Shown: positions 35,787-50,700 of the stretch, piece after piece
Numbering within the stretch: the first letter of the stretch is position 1
Layout: each line of letters opens with the position of its first letter
Origin: Apoderus coryli
Taxonomy: Eukaryota; Arthropoda; Insecta; Coleoptera; Attelabidae
Length of the DNA: 64,000 bases
Direction: 5' to 3'
Assembly (NCBI GenBank): GCA_911728435.2
Contig: OU452205.1
Coordinates: 13,460,260-13,524,259 of the forward strand
Translations under genes and position numbers: made by a program
The notes under the pieces: model-generated
Told to the model about the DNA's origin: nothing
Seen by the model: the letters and a program-made list of their open reading frames with translations, nothing else
Database searches by the model: none

Positions 35787-38700
35787 TTAATCAATTAGCG
35801 TGAATTGCACGTGATCGATAAAACTGGCAATACCGGTTGTCATAATTTCAATTTTGTCTACAAATAAATACATCTGCTCATTGTAATCGTTTAACTTTCC
35901 GGCCATTTTTACCTATCAAAATAAAAATATATTTACAATAATTATCAATGAAAAATATTGTTTTGTGAAATACCTACAGGGCGCCTGTGAAATGTACAGG
36001 GTGTTCTACCGGGAACCAAATCGATCATATATACAGATTCACATTTATCTTTTAGGTATAGGTACCTATCCACAGGGGAACCAAATGCATCTGTATATAT
36101 AAAACTATACTTAGGAGAATTCTGAAAATTTGCCAGTGTATGAATATTTTGTAATAAAATTACCGTATGCAATTTACTCATTTGGCAATATTTCAAAAAC
36201 TAAATATTTTAGAGATATACAACCTTATACAAATTTACCTTTATTTTTATTGTCTAATCCAAAACTGTAATAATATATACGGTGTTCCTTTTGAAATAAA
36301 CAAGTTGACACCTACTTCCGATATAACCGGAATATAATATATAACTATTTTACCTCATTTGCCCCCGTCGACATAGTTACACTGCCAAATTTTCAAAATT
36401 ATCTACGGTGAATGTAACAGAATTTTATCATGAACCTGTGAGATATTCGCTGAAAGATATCCAGTTAGACAGAAACCAGCACGGTGCAGTGTAAGACAAA
36501 TAATAGAATTTCAAAAATTAAGGTGCAAATCAATAAACGAAAACTAATAATTGTCAACGATGAAATTGTCGAAATTACAATAATTATGGAATATTTTGTG
36601 CCATATCCTATGTCTTCAACATGGGAAGTGGCTGCCCATACCGGAATCTCAGTTCAATACAAAGAATTTTGGCAAAGCACAATTTTCACCCTTATTTATT
36701 TTCTATGGTTCCATTGATTTTTCTAAACGCGTCCGACTAGAATATACAAATTACTTGTCGCGAGCCTTGGAGGGCGGATACCAGGTGCATGCAATTTATA
36801 TTCATAAATTGGAACGGATTGGCGTGTTGGCATGGTTACAAAGCTTTCTGAGTGGTAGAACTCAGGTAGTTCGTTTCAATAAAGTCCTTTCTCTTCCTAT
36901 TTTAGTCCCCACCTAGGACCGTTGTTGTTTAACTTGTTTATAAATGATATCAGGCGGTGTTTCGTTCACAGTGAAATCAGACTTTTCGTCGACGACGATC
37001 TGAAATGCTACAAGCGTATTGGTGGTCCCTCGGATTATTATCTTCTACAGGATTGCATTGGTGTGAAATAGTATGTCATTAAATATTTCTAAATGCTGTA
37101 GCGTTAATTTCAACTGAACTATAAGACCACTTTTGTATGAATATTTTATTGACAGTTCAGCCTTAAAATATAGATCCTCAGTCAATGATCTGGGAGTTTA
37201 TCTGGACACTTCCTTGAATTATATCGATCAGATCAGATATTCAACTTCCAAGTCGCTCATACACAAAAGATAGCTAGATTTAAACTTAATTACATTAGAA
37301 TATTATCGCAAAAAGAAACTGTACTAAATTAAGTCCACCATATTTTTTTTAATGAAATAATAAGTAATCTATGAGTAAATAAAAATAGTCAGTATTCAGT
37401 AAAAAAACAATTATTGTCATACTTCAAATTTTAATTCAGTTTAAAATCTACGAAATTACACGGAAACTACATATCAATTTACATTTGTTGACTTTGAAAC
37501 AAGTAGTCTGCGAAATCTCGACTGTGATAAGTGACGGTTCAGGTGAACTGTCAAACTGATACGTGAGAGTTCTTATAAGTTCTTTCAGTTTAATTTAAAG
37601 TTTCTTTAAGGTTTTAATAATAAGTTTGAAGGAAAATGCATCCAAATTTTCCCAACGAAGAGTATGCAAATATGTTGTATATTTATGGGTTTTGTGATCG
37701 AAATGGTCGAGCTGCTTGTATAGGGAATATCGTAGAAGATTTCCCAGACATCGCATACCTAGCCACCAGACTTATAGTAAAGTGTTCAATTATTGTAATG
37801 AACATGGACAGTTTCCAACTGCAATATTAAATGAACCTCATGAAAGGCGTCATTTAGCTGCTGAAGAAAATTGAATAGATATGGTTGAAAGGAATCCAAA
37901 AATAAGCACCTGAAGAATTGCTGCTTGTGCCATAATCTACTGTTTGGCGAAGACTCAAAAAACATCGTCTGTATCCACTCGATATTCTAGAAGTCCAACG
38001 ATTGGAACCGGAAGCCTATGGTCATCGCTAGATTTGTATATAGATGGATTATTAGAAACAGAAGAGTTTTATCTAAAATTATGTTCACTAACGAGAAGCA
38101 ATTTATAAGAGATTTAACTGCAGACTGTATGACGGTCAAGGTCACAGCACAAATTTTGTATAAATGTTTGGTACGCTGTTTTTGATGATCATTTAATTGG
38201 ACCACACGTTCTTCCCAATAGATTACAGGAGAGATTTACTTGGATTTTGTTCAGAACATACTGCCGGTGTTATTAGAATATGAAAATGTGGAAGGTATGT
38301 ATTTTCAGCACGATGGTTTCAGGTTGTGAGAGATTTCCTGGATCAGAATTTTCAGAATATATGGATAGGCCGCGGTGGACCTATTCAGTGGCCACCGAGA
38401 TGTTCTGATTTGAATGTGATGGATTATTTCCTTTGGGGAGACTTGAAAGCGTCGGTTTATGCAGTAGAAATTCAAAATGAGGAGCAATTTACTCGGAAGA
38501 ATCAATACTGCATGCGAGACAAACAATCCTCACAGAAGTAGAAGAGCAGTTTAGTTTGCCTAAAAGGGGAAGAATGTGTATCAACAAAGAGGGTGCCCTT
38601 TTTGAACAATATTTATAATTCTAAAGTGTACTTAAGTTACTCGTTGTCTTTGTTTTATGGTTTACTAGAGATTTATTAAGTTCTTTAACTTTAATTTAAA

Positions 38701-41700
38701 ACATTAAAATTTTGTAGTGAAATGGAACATGCAATTTGACAAGGTTCAATTAATTAATTTTTTATGCTTTTTCCAAATTTTAAAAGAAATATTCAAAATT
38801 TTGATATGCAGGGTGTTGTTTATGAGATTTTTTTAAGCATTCATTTGTTGAGATTATTAAATACAATTTCCATATACATAGATTAAAAATTCTTAAAGCA
38901 GTGTTTGAAGACAACACTGGTCTTAAGAATAAGTTTACATACCAAATCAACAGTGCTTACCTACAATACACACATACTATCATATTATGCCGAGTATTAT
39001 GCATACTTATCATACTTTACATTTACAAAAACAAGAAAGGAATATCAGGAGGGAGATGCAACTCACACAGGGGCGAAGGAAGTTCCCAACATTTTTTTGA
39101 AAACTCCAAACAATTCCGCGTCTCTTACCCCCATGGGCAAACCATTATAGATAGTTGATGCTTGGTAAATGACACCATATAACCCTCGAGGGTAATGATT
39201 GTGGAGATCATGAGCAAACCTAAGTTGTGTACTTGACCTTTGTGTATTATTTATTACCCCACAGATATTTTTACTTTGTTCAATCGTAATCGTTGAATGT
39301 TCTCCAGTGGAATCAGATTCAATGAGCTATATATGATAGTAGCACAGTTAAAATAATAGACAGTTAGTTCTCATCGTGTCAGTACGTCTGATGTACGTGG
39401 GTACAACGCAATTCGATACTAGTATCTTATAGTTATATAGCAGCGGGCCAGAAATGAGCTGGGAATGCGACGAGTCGATGCCGTTGTCAGCGTCTAGTGG
39501 ACCTTCTTGTCTATAGTAAATATTCGATGGTAGTAGTGCTTTAATAATTCAACCCCTTTTTTTAAGTGTTTTTTTGAGTGTTTGATCATTGATGATAAAA
39601 ATAAAATGTCTTAAAAATTTATTTTGAAGTCAATATAAATTGTTAAGAAAAAATTTTTTTATTCCTATATAAACCTTTGTTTAAGTGTTCTTTCTATGAT
39701 CGAAAAAGAATTTTTCAAATCGATTAAAAAATGAGTGCACAATCATGCATGCCTTATACCTTTATTTGGAGTCTGATCAAACAGCCTTAAGTCCGACCAT
39801 GTATTTCGATTTCGTCAGTTCTGGTTAAGTAAAACATATACACCAAATGTTGTTTGTTTATACCTAGTGGTTCTAATTTTACAATAAAAGAAAGAAATTG
39901 GCCAAATCAGTAACTTGGGAATTAGGGGATATATAGACCCATAAAGTATGGGTGATTTGGAACCGCTTGAGTAGCCTCTATATGCATGTAAGTAAGTACA
40001 CTTACCAATGCATCACCCTGCATATATAAAGCATTGATAAATGTTTTGTTGCAATTTGAATTTAAGAATGTTATTAAGTTTATTAAAAAAAATGTTCGTT
40101 TCCTTACTATTATTCAAACACAACTCTGCAGTTGATTACCGGGTACTAACTTAACTAATTAATGGACCGATTACTTAATTTGCACACTCAATATCGACAG
40201 TACTTGATGATGGAACACTCAACAAATAGCTACTTGAATATTCAAATGATTACAGGGGTGCTATATTTCTTCGAACTTAGTTGGACAAAATGCCTGTTTC
40301 TTCTCCGGAGAACCTCTACTTACAATTTCGGTCATCAGGCGAATTTAACCCGCTCTGTTTTTTTTTAATAGAGCAATTCAGAATTTAAATTAAATTTTGA
40401 AATTGAATTAAATGTACTTACAACTTGTCCTACAATGCTACGATCCTCAAACGAATTCTTGAGAAAACTTAATTGTTCTCTAGTATGGTCATCTAACATT
40501 GTTGTCGCCAATATCAAGTTCGATGTATGATCATCCTCTTCATGTTGTTGTTCATCTTCCACATCCACAATTTCGAACGAATTCCGGTTTATTATACACG
40601 TTAAACTGCTAGTGCTGTCGTCAACTGGAAAATGAAATAGTTTAATGCGTGAGAGTTAAAATGCGAGCTTTTCACGTACCTAATTAACGGGAACAGGCAT
40701 AGTAGATAATATTTTCAAAGGATATCTAACCCATAATGGGAGTACATATTATAAATGAAAAACCAACTAATAATCTATATTTCAGTCTATTATTGTAAAA
40801 ACCAACCTACTTTTAGGCCCTTCTCAGGCAATCATCTAAAAATTAGAACAATTATTATTGTGGGGGGTGACTGTGGGGCTACGTACCTACATAGGGAGAA
40901 GCTATAGGTCTTTATATTAGATGGAAGGCATATTAGAAATAATTCGGATATAGATTGTTAGTTGTTTTTCCATTTTGATTTATAGTAGATAATCTTAATC
41001 TAAATACTTATCTAGTTTTGCCTATTGTTCATGGGTACTGTTAACCACGAATCGTTACCTTCACAATGACATTATGTAGAAAACATTAAGCTTCACTATT
41101 AAAAACAAATAAAAAAAGCAGCTATGAACGAGTACAATTACACAGTAACTACTGAACTGGGTTTTAGTTTCTGTATTTGCAGTTACTGAGTTTTACCTTT
41201 TGGTGTATAAGCAGTTACTGTGTTTTGTACTATCGAAATATTTAAAAGTAACTGCTACTAGTCTAATAGTGTGCTCCATCCGTTAATGTAACATGTTTGC
41301 TCTGAAATTTCTTCAGAACATTTTTGGTGATAATATCCAGATATGTTCAAACAACAGGTCTGCTAATCATCATTATCAATTGGGATTATTCGTCTTTGGA
41401 TAGACCTCAACAACGTCAGTGTGTCTTTTGGAGTAGAACTTATGGAAATATACACTTCTTCAGAGTCTTAAATAAGGAAATGATGTTTTCATGCAGGTGG
41501 CTTTGACGACCTCCTAACATCATCGCCGGGGGTAAAGTGCTGAAACTTGTCATCTTATTTTTTCATGTTCTGCATATATCCGAGAGATTTCCAACATTTA
41601 TCGGGATATGGTAATAACATAAATAGATTGTAGATTGTTTTATCCGAGTCGTTTAGGCGGTTTGGCCTCCCCTCACTTCGACCTGCAGAAGATCTTTTTT

Positions 41701-44700
41701 GAATGACTCTAGTCTATGAATTGCCCAGCTGTCCCACACTTTTCATGAAGTTGATGATTTCTCTGGGGGCTCGTCGGGTGTTAGAGTCACCCCTCCAAGG
41801 TTACAACATAAATACAAAAGATTACTAAATAATAACGGACAACAAGCATAACAATATATAACATAACACATAACGCCAATCAAACAGAAATTACAGGAAG
41901 ACTCTGTTAAGACCAACAAAATGGAATAAGATTCCTCCATCACAAAAAGTTAATTCGAAGAGACACAATCACACACACTTTTGGCTGATTCTTTTTTTTA
42001 AGACCTTTATTTATTCTGCACATTACAACAATTTAAAATCCAAAAGTTTCATAATCTTGACTCTTATCACAAAAAACATCACACATAGGATGGTCCTATA
42101 CAAAGGTATTTACATTTTCAAGGCATCTATAGGTGAAAGTCTGTTAACAATGTAAGATTTCTTCCTGAGGCAAAGGCTCTGAACCTGACATCAGACACAT
42201 TAATAGATATCTCACAGAGTACAGGAATATCTAGAATAGAAGTTTAGTTGTGGATAATATCGTAAATAAACATTATCTCTGCAATATATCTACGATCGAC
42301 GTTCCAAGCTCATTATTAAAGTCTTTTAATTGGTCGTTGTATCATATAAGATATAGGAAACTCGAATAGTAGTTGTATCTTTTATAGAATACATTTGTTT
42401 GCACTCTCTCCAAGATCAGAGTGCACTTTTGCACAGGGACGCCACACAACCGAGGCGTACTCAGAGCTGACTGTCTATTTGTCATCAGTCAGGGTATCTT
42501 AAATACGATTTGTATAACAAATCACATGTTTTGGCATTCTTAAATTCTTTGCTCGAGCGAATCCCAATGCTCGTCCCGTCGGCGTGTAAGGCTTTAATAT
42601 GATTACTGAAAGAAACTATGCGATGCTTATTTCTATGAAAGGTTACACATTTACATTTAGAAATGTTCAGTTTCGGATCACTGTCGAGACAGAAACGTTC
42701 AACTGCTTCCAGGTCTCTCTGTAAACATAGGTTCTCACTATTTCCTGTTACCACGCTGTATAATTTTAAATCGTCCAATAAACAAGATACTCTGAATTTC
42801 GTATATAGTAGGATATATTGTTTATAAACAGTGTGAAAAGCAGTGGTCCCAAAATGGATCCCTGAGGTACTCGAGAGGAAGGTATAAAGCGTTCCGAGTA
42901 AATATTATTAAGTTTCACTAGGAGTGTCCTTCCTGTTAGATAGGATCGTAGAGATTCTGCCAGATCCTGAGAAAATGAAAAACTCCAATGAGAATGTTGT
43001 GATTGACTGTGTTGAACGCCTTACTCAGGTCAGTATATATTGACTGATAAATATAAAGATATGGTGGCTGAAAACTCTTCCAGTTCTGTCGCTGAAGGTT
43101 AAACCGAAATTTCTGCTGAAAATAAGAACAAACAACAATGAAAATTTTGGGTCTAATTGAAAATAATCCTTCGACAGCAGAAAATATTCAAAATCAAAAT
43201 ATATGTAATTATTCTAGTAAAGCGTTGGACATGTCAGCATCTGGCATTAATTTATATAATTGTAAAGAGTGCACTTTAAATTGTATAATAAATAAATTAA
43301 TTATGTACCGCTACTCTAAACTACATATAAAATAAATTGTTAATTCTGGTTTTCGAGTAGAAGTTATGGAAATATTACTTCATCGGAGTCGTAAATAAGG
43401 AAACGATGTATTCATGCATGTGGCTTTGAGAACCTCCTAACATCATCGCCGGGGGATAAACTGCTGGAACTGGTCATCTTATTTTTTCATGTTCTGCTTG
43501 TAGCCGAGACATTTTCCACATTAAATTAAAGGCATTTATAGGCCTGTTATTTTTATCGGGTGGTCACAAAAGTTTAGAAGATACTTGGGGATCCGACGGT
43601 GATGGAATTGAAAAATTTTGACTTTTAATGAATATCAAAAGGTTTAAATTTATTATGCGTTCAATGTTTGTTCAAAATTGCCAAAAAATGTCCTACAGTT
43701 TAAGGCCAATGTAATAATTGCTGAGAAACTAGAAGGATATCGAGGACGATATAGTTTTGTGGAATGGATTCCTAATCTACTGTCTTAGAACTGACTTTTC
43801 ATACTCTCGCTGAAATTAAAACCATATGTAAAAACCTTATTGTTTAAAAACGAAATTGTCTGCGTTGAATTAACTAATATCTACTATTTTAGAGTCATGA
43901 GTGATATTGAATTAGAACAATCGACTAATAAAAAAAGGACACGGAAACGAAGAATAGAAGAAGATGAAAATAAAATCAAGAAAGCTCGGATTAAAGATGA
44001 AAGTTATACGAACTATAAAAACCGCATAGATCCTGCAAGTCAACTAGAAGGTGGAAAAAAATTCACAGCAAGAAAATAAACGCAACAGAAAACGTAAGTA
44101 AGACGCAAAGAACAGAGCCACAGCCTTCTGCGATGCAGAGACAACGGCAACACTGCAATACGGTTAGTAAACCAGTCTATTGTACATACTCGGCTGTTGA
44201 GCGGGCGCAATGAAAATATTTGGAAACTATTTTGTAATCGTATTTATTATAAATTGTTTTTATAAATTTGTTTTTTTTTAATATTAAAGTTATTTATTTG
44301 ACACATTAATTTTACTTGAATTTAAAAGCTCTTCAAAACTTTCAATTAAATTGGCCTTTATGAATCATTAATTTTTTTATCGATTTGTTCAAATTTTCGT
44401 TTAGGAATTTTTGTTAAAGTGCCATGTGGTTGAAGGTAATATCCTCCCGTATAATTTGGCTTTCCGGAAACAACAAACTACAGCGGTCTTTGACGGGTCA
44501 AAATTAGATCTAGGAATAACTTGTAATTTCGTCTTTACGAAATAGAAAAACTGTTATTAGTTTGCCATTTTGCTTCAGTTTTAATGCGCTACTATAATTG
44601 GATCTACATCCAGGTATACAGCACGCTGAAGGCATATTAAAATCGATTAAGAAGCAATAATCAGAAATAAAAAACTCATGTAGGTACTTACCTAAATATC

Positions 44701-47700
44701 CAGCTGAATTTATTAATAATAATTCTTAAATCGACATACAAACCCTCGTACAAAATAGTTCCAACGCTTAGTTATACGAGAAACACTGCCGTCCGGTACA
44801 AGAATAATAAACAAAGCATTTTATTTTATTAACAAATCCGGTGTTGTAACTTACACAAAATTTAGACGATATATTTATACACACCTATCAATCACTACTA
44901 GTTTTATAAAAAAAAGTATTTTAATAAGCACTGATTTGATTAGTTAACGTAATAATGTAAACACACACAAATCGACTGGAACTCGACGTTGCCAAATATA
45001 CTGCTCATGGCTTGTCCAAAGAAGGCTGTGACAGAGCCAAATCTTTTCATTATTACTTGGCAATGGTACAAGTTTGCAAAGATACGTTTTGTGGCTTATA
45101 CGGGATTTCAAAGGAACGCGCAAAGCGTGTATGACGACTTTTACAAGCTGGATGTATCCCAGTTGACATAAGCGGAAATCCAACGAGTGGTAATGCTATG
45201 AAACCATCAGAAATTATTGCAGTAAGTGAGCATATTTCCATGTTTCCGACCAAACAAACTTATTATGGTATACTTTTTTTAATGTTACTTGAAAATCAGG
45301 CTTTTACCAAGTACTGATCAAAACCACGGCATTTAATATGTTAAGAGCATGTTGTTATTGAGCGTTGACTTGATGAGCGTACCTGCATATTTGTAAAACA
45401 CCTAGAGACGAAAGATGGATGAAAGAGAATAAGAAAAATCCAAGCAGTCAGATATATATGTGATCAAGTAGTTGCTTATCACAATGAGTATTTTAAATGT
45501 GCCACATTATGCACTCTATGGGCGTATTACCATTTTTATCCCGGCTTAATATTTTATTATTATTATCTCTTGGATTGTGGTAGTTGTGATATATATTTCC
45601 AGTGTCGTACTTAAAGAAGTATTTTTAGTAAGTAATATATGATATAACTATTTCCTATTTTGTTTGTATAATTTAAACTCTTGCAATATGACGTTTTGGA
45701 GACCATTCGAACATGATAATTTAAACTGTAGTGTAGAATTTAAAAATAGAGATTTACATGCAGTGTCAACGAATAATTTTAAATATGTATGAGTGCCTTA
45801 AAAACGAACATGCAGAAGACCGTGATTTAAATATCCGTACAAAAATAACAAGCTGACTAAATTATCAATCACCAACACAACAATTTATCGAGTGATTAGA
45901 GAGAGAAATGTAATTAAAAAAGAAAACGTATTGGATAAACATTTAAACAAATTGATGACAAAGGTAGGGACTTCATTAGACTTAGTGTAAAAAGAAAACC
46001 TATTGGATAAAAATTTAAACAAATTGATGACAAATGTAGGGACTTCATTAGGAAAATTAAGTGTGATATACCACCTATTTTTGAATTGAAAATGACTTTA
46101 AATTTAAAGATAAAAATCCAGTGCCGTATTTAAAAAACGAAGTTGATGATGGTATTTCAATAACGAAACGTTGTAGTGAAAATTTGTAAACGATATCTTT
46201 TTCTCCGCAAAAAGTAACAATGAGCAAGTGCTTTTCATTTTTTTATATCTGTAAAAATAATGTACCTCCTACCGTTTCCAAGATTCCAATGCTATCTCAT
46301 TCTGATCTTGGACACAGTGTAGGTATATAAATTTGCTTTTAATTTCGCTAAAATAATGATGCCTTCAAACTGATAGATGTATGCCGCCGAAAGTTTTTTT
46401 GGCGACATTAAAAATTCTACCTGGAATCAGAGTTAATTCTAAAAATAATGTATTCTTTATATCTAAGAAAAGCATCAACATCATCACATCAAAAATATAG
46501 TACGAGTACTATAATAAAATATTAAGGGAAATTTTCAACCTATCATTCGAGACCACAGGTCAATGTATGAAATGAGTGTGAAACGATCCCTTTAAAGCTT
46601 AAAAACAAATATCTTAACGATACCTCAAAAATAGTTGCTGCAGCAGAACTCATGGTTCACAAACGTGAACTCCAAAGAAGCTTGTCACACTTGCAATTTC
46701 GTTGGATTATATGCAAAATTTACAGCTGCCTCAATGTCCTGCTCAAAACCCGTTTTATTTGAGTCAACTCAAACCCATATGAAGTTTGCTCGTTTCTTTT
46801 GGAGCATATAAAGAACTACGTTAGTGACCAAATTACCGAGGTACATCTGTTTTGCGATAATTGCCCAGGACTAAACAAAAATCATGTTTTTCTTCGAATT
46901 TGCTCAGTTCTTGTAAGCTCTGGTCGATTTGAAATGGTTGAAATATTTTTCCCTAATCGTGGACATTCGTTTGTTTCTCCCCTGTGATACGGATTTTAGT
47001 AGCATGGAATTCAACTTCACTTCTCGTCAAGACCATAAATCACCAAAAGTTTATTTTTCACTCACCCAATATATGTGTTTATTCCACTTCCGACACCAAA
47101 TTGTTGGGTTCACCCTCAAATAAATACACTCACTTCAATATTAACACACTGTACATATGAGGACCCATTTTTGGCATCGTTTTGAACACGTATAAGGTAA
47201 ATTCGCTACAATATATTACCTCTAAACAAATATTTATGAGGCTTTTCACTTAATATTCCGGTTACAGTTCCACAAACCATGGCAGTTTCGATACGTCCAG
47301 CGTTGTTATAGTAGAATCCTTCACATTTCTCAAAATTTAACACGTTTCTGATAAGGTCACTGCTAAACCCCGGTTCATCGTCATCAGTGTCCTGATCATC
47401 AGTAGGATTGGCTGTTACTTGCATTTGTGCCATTACAGCCTCTAATTCAATCCAATCCTCTGCCAAGAAAACAATTATATAGATAAACATATTTCTAGAC
47501 AATTATTTAATTTGCTTTTACTTCTCACTAAGTCAAAGATAAAAATGTTAAAGTTTAAAAAATTAAGGAACCACACGAGCCAACCCAACCACGACCAAAA
47601 GTATATCATATAGGGAGACACATATACAGGGCTCTTGAAGCTGCACGGATCGATATTATATTCATGACTCCGTAGTTCCTGCTATAAACATCTGGTAGCG

Positions 47701-50700
47701 AATAATTATGGTACACCGCTCCGTGAAGCATTTAAACATTCGGTGGTATCAAGTGACCGTGTTAGAACCAATACGTGGCAAGGTATTAAGTGCGAAGTCC
47801 GTATATTTTATTAAGTTTGTCCATTTGATTTCATGCCTCCTACCCTGATATTTTGTAAAAATATGCAACTCACCTTAACATATTTATCTTTTCTATTGTA
47901 TCTCTTGTACTGTTTCCCAGAAACTTTTCTTTTGGCTTCAACATTACAATTCTTAGAGCCTGAGTGATGACAAATAGACAGCTCTGAATACAAATTACCC
48001 TAACATAATTCATTATTTTCTTGTCATCGTAAAGTTGAAATTTTCAACCTGCGCCCATCGCTTTTATTATGGTATCAGAAAGCTCAAAAATACGAGGGTT
48101 GCAGAACAAATCAGCGTAGTTTTTTATCATAGGTTCTGCATCAGAAGATGTAACAAAAATGTTGGCAGATGAGCATATTTCATCCGTTAGACTGACTATT
48201 ACCTTATGAAATGTGGTTTTTAAACAACACTACCTACTTTTTTCAGATCCAATAATATTTCAAATGAAAATCGAGGTAATTAAAAACAAAAAAGCATGTT
48301 AGACTGAAAATGATATGACAGTGACTATAAATAAAAAACAACCATTTATTCTACGCATCTTAGCACTGCTTATGAAAAGAGCACATCAAGAAATATTCAG
48401 TTCTTAAATATTTTTTCTCGATTCCACAGCAAAATCAAGCTGCAAAATAGGTGCTATACTTCTTGGGTGTGTTACTCATCAATCTCAAAATGAGGAGTGT
48501 TATTATTGAGACTTTAAAACAGACTATTGGAGGAACATGGTTAATGAAAAATTGCATGCAGTTTTAATGGCTGATGACAGCGCAGCTCAAAGGAACGCGT
48601 AAACTGCAACTTTCCTGAATCCAAATCAAATTATTGCTCTGTTTCTTTCATCTATGCCAGGCCATGGGACTCAAAACACTATAATGAAAAATCCAACCGT
48701 AAACCTCTTATGTTGGCGTTTTGACCGATTGAACCCTGGAATGCTACACTTATTTCAGAACACGCTTCTGCTACACAGGGGTACGGGCGTACCCCAAATA
48801 AAGTAACACGTATTTTTGACAAACAAAAAATATATTCACTTATAGGAGAATAACAACTTAAACTAACTCTCTAAAAACACTTTTAACGCAAACACAATAT
48901 GAAATATTTATTCGGCACACACTGAGCAAATTTTGCAAACAAATGAACTTTTTGCACACGGCGCAGCTTAGTCTCGATTTTCGATCTTCCCTTGCTGGGC
49001 AAAGAGTACATATACCCATGGTTGCTGGTGGCCTAGTAGATACTTCTTCCGGAGCAGTTATCTTGAGGACTCTGCATATGGTTAAGCGGAGTTCGCGCGT
49101 CAAAGTTGGTGCGTCCAAGCGACTCAACATATGCGGTCTGACCAGTTCAAGGGCAAGCTTATTCAGCTATTATCTCCGGTTGGTAATAATTTCTTTATCT
49201 GCTTCACCAGAAGCACGCAAAAGAATCATTGAATTATATCCCAGAATATCTAGCAAATTATAATTTAGTATATATTGAAGATCCTCTTCGGTATCAGCTA
49301 GGATAACGTTGTCATGCACGTATTGAGGTTCAATGACTGATGTGGATACGACCTTCGTCCCAGCTTGCAGTCTACGAAGGTTGAAGAGTCTGCCGCCATC
49401 AAATCTGTAGACGATCTCTATTCTCCTCGGTAGTTCATCCTTAACAAGTTGAATGACCGTTCCCACAAACATCGAAAAAAAATCCCCTGCTTCATGCCAG
49501 TTGTTATTGGAAAGGGTTCTCCCGGTCCGCTGCTGTTGAGAACTACTGCTTTCATATGATCGTGAAGGAGTCGAAGTATCTGGGGACATCCGTTGAGCTC
49601 CAATATCCTCCACAGAGTCTATAAAACCCATGTATAGAGGACGATTTTGCTCCCGTGACTTTTCCTGTAATTGCCTGGCACTAAATACCATGTCGGCTGT
49701 ACCCCTGTTGGGTCTAAAACCACATGGTGTTTCCGGCAAGCACCAAGGAGAAGACGATTGGGTGAGCAGTATGATAACAGAGTCAGTTGTCCACTGCAGA
49801 ATTTATTTTCCTCTCATTGACTTTCAAAAACGACTCAGGACTTTCTATTTTATTTTTCCTCATAGTACCCACAAAGGAAATTTTTTTCTCCAAAAGATGT
49901 TTTGCAGTCTCAACAGAAGTAAACCAGCGTCAAGTGTAAATGCTGTCTTGGCATCACAGGTCATCACAATTTTAATTCCGTGCTTATCGGGATTTGAGCG
50001 TATGTCCATTTTGAAAGAGCATCGGCCTCTGAAATCCACCAATTGTACGTCAATTGTAATTTCCTCTGAAGGAATATATAGCCCCTTCAGTTTGTTGACT
50101 GACCTCTCAAATACTTCTCGAAAAACTGCAAGCTTGTCGGATTCTTATCGTCATAGACTTTATCAAATAGTTCTTTCGGAAATACTCCGGATATTTTCAT
50201 AACACCGGCACAGAAAATAGCCCAAAATGTGCTTCGACTTCAAAACTGTTTATATCCTTGGTCCAAGAGGGTCTCTTACCCGCTGGCGTATCATCCACTG
50301 CGCCAGCATCTCTCTCAACGTTTATATTTGCATATTTCAATCGTTGAACTTGCACATCGTTATTAGTATATTGTGGGATTTTATCTAATTTCCTTTTGTG
50401 AAATATAATTTCGATTTTATATGTTGCCTCGTTTGTGTTTCCAGGTAAATGCAAAACGATATTTCTTTTTGGTGTGCGCTGAATTGCGCCATTCTTGCCT
50501 GGTAAACCTCACTTTTACCCCTTAATTTGATAGGAACTGCTAAAATTTTCACCATATGTTGCTCGCCTGTATTTCAGCCAATGATATGTCATCTTCCGAA
50601 TACGCATCAGATGGCGAGGTATCCTCAGTTTGATCTGATGTCGCAGAAGGTGTGAGATTGGCTTCAAAGTCACGTATTTCGTCCTCTTCGGGCTCCTCTC

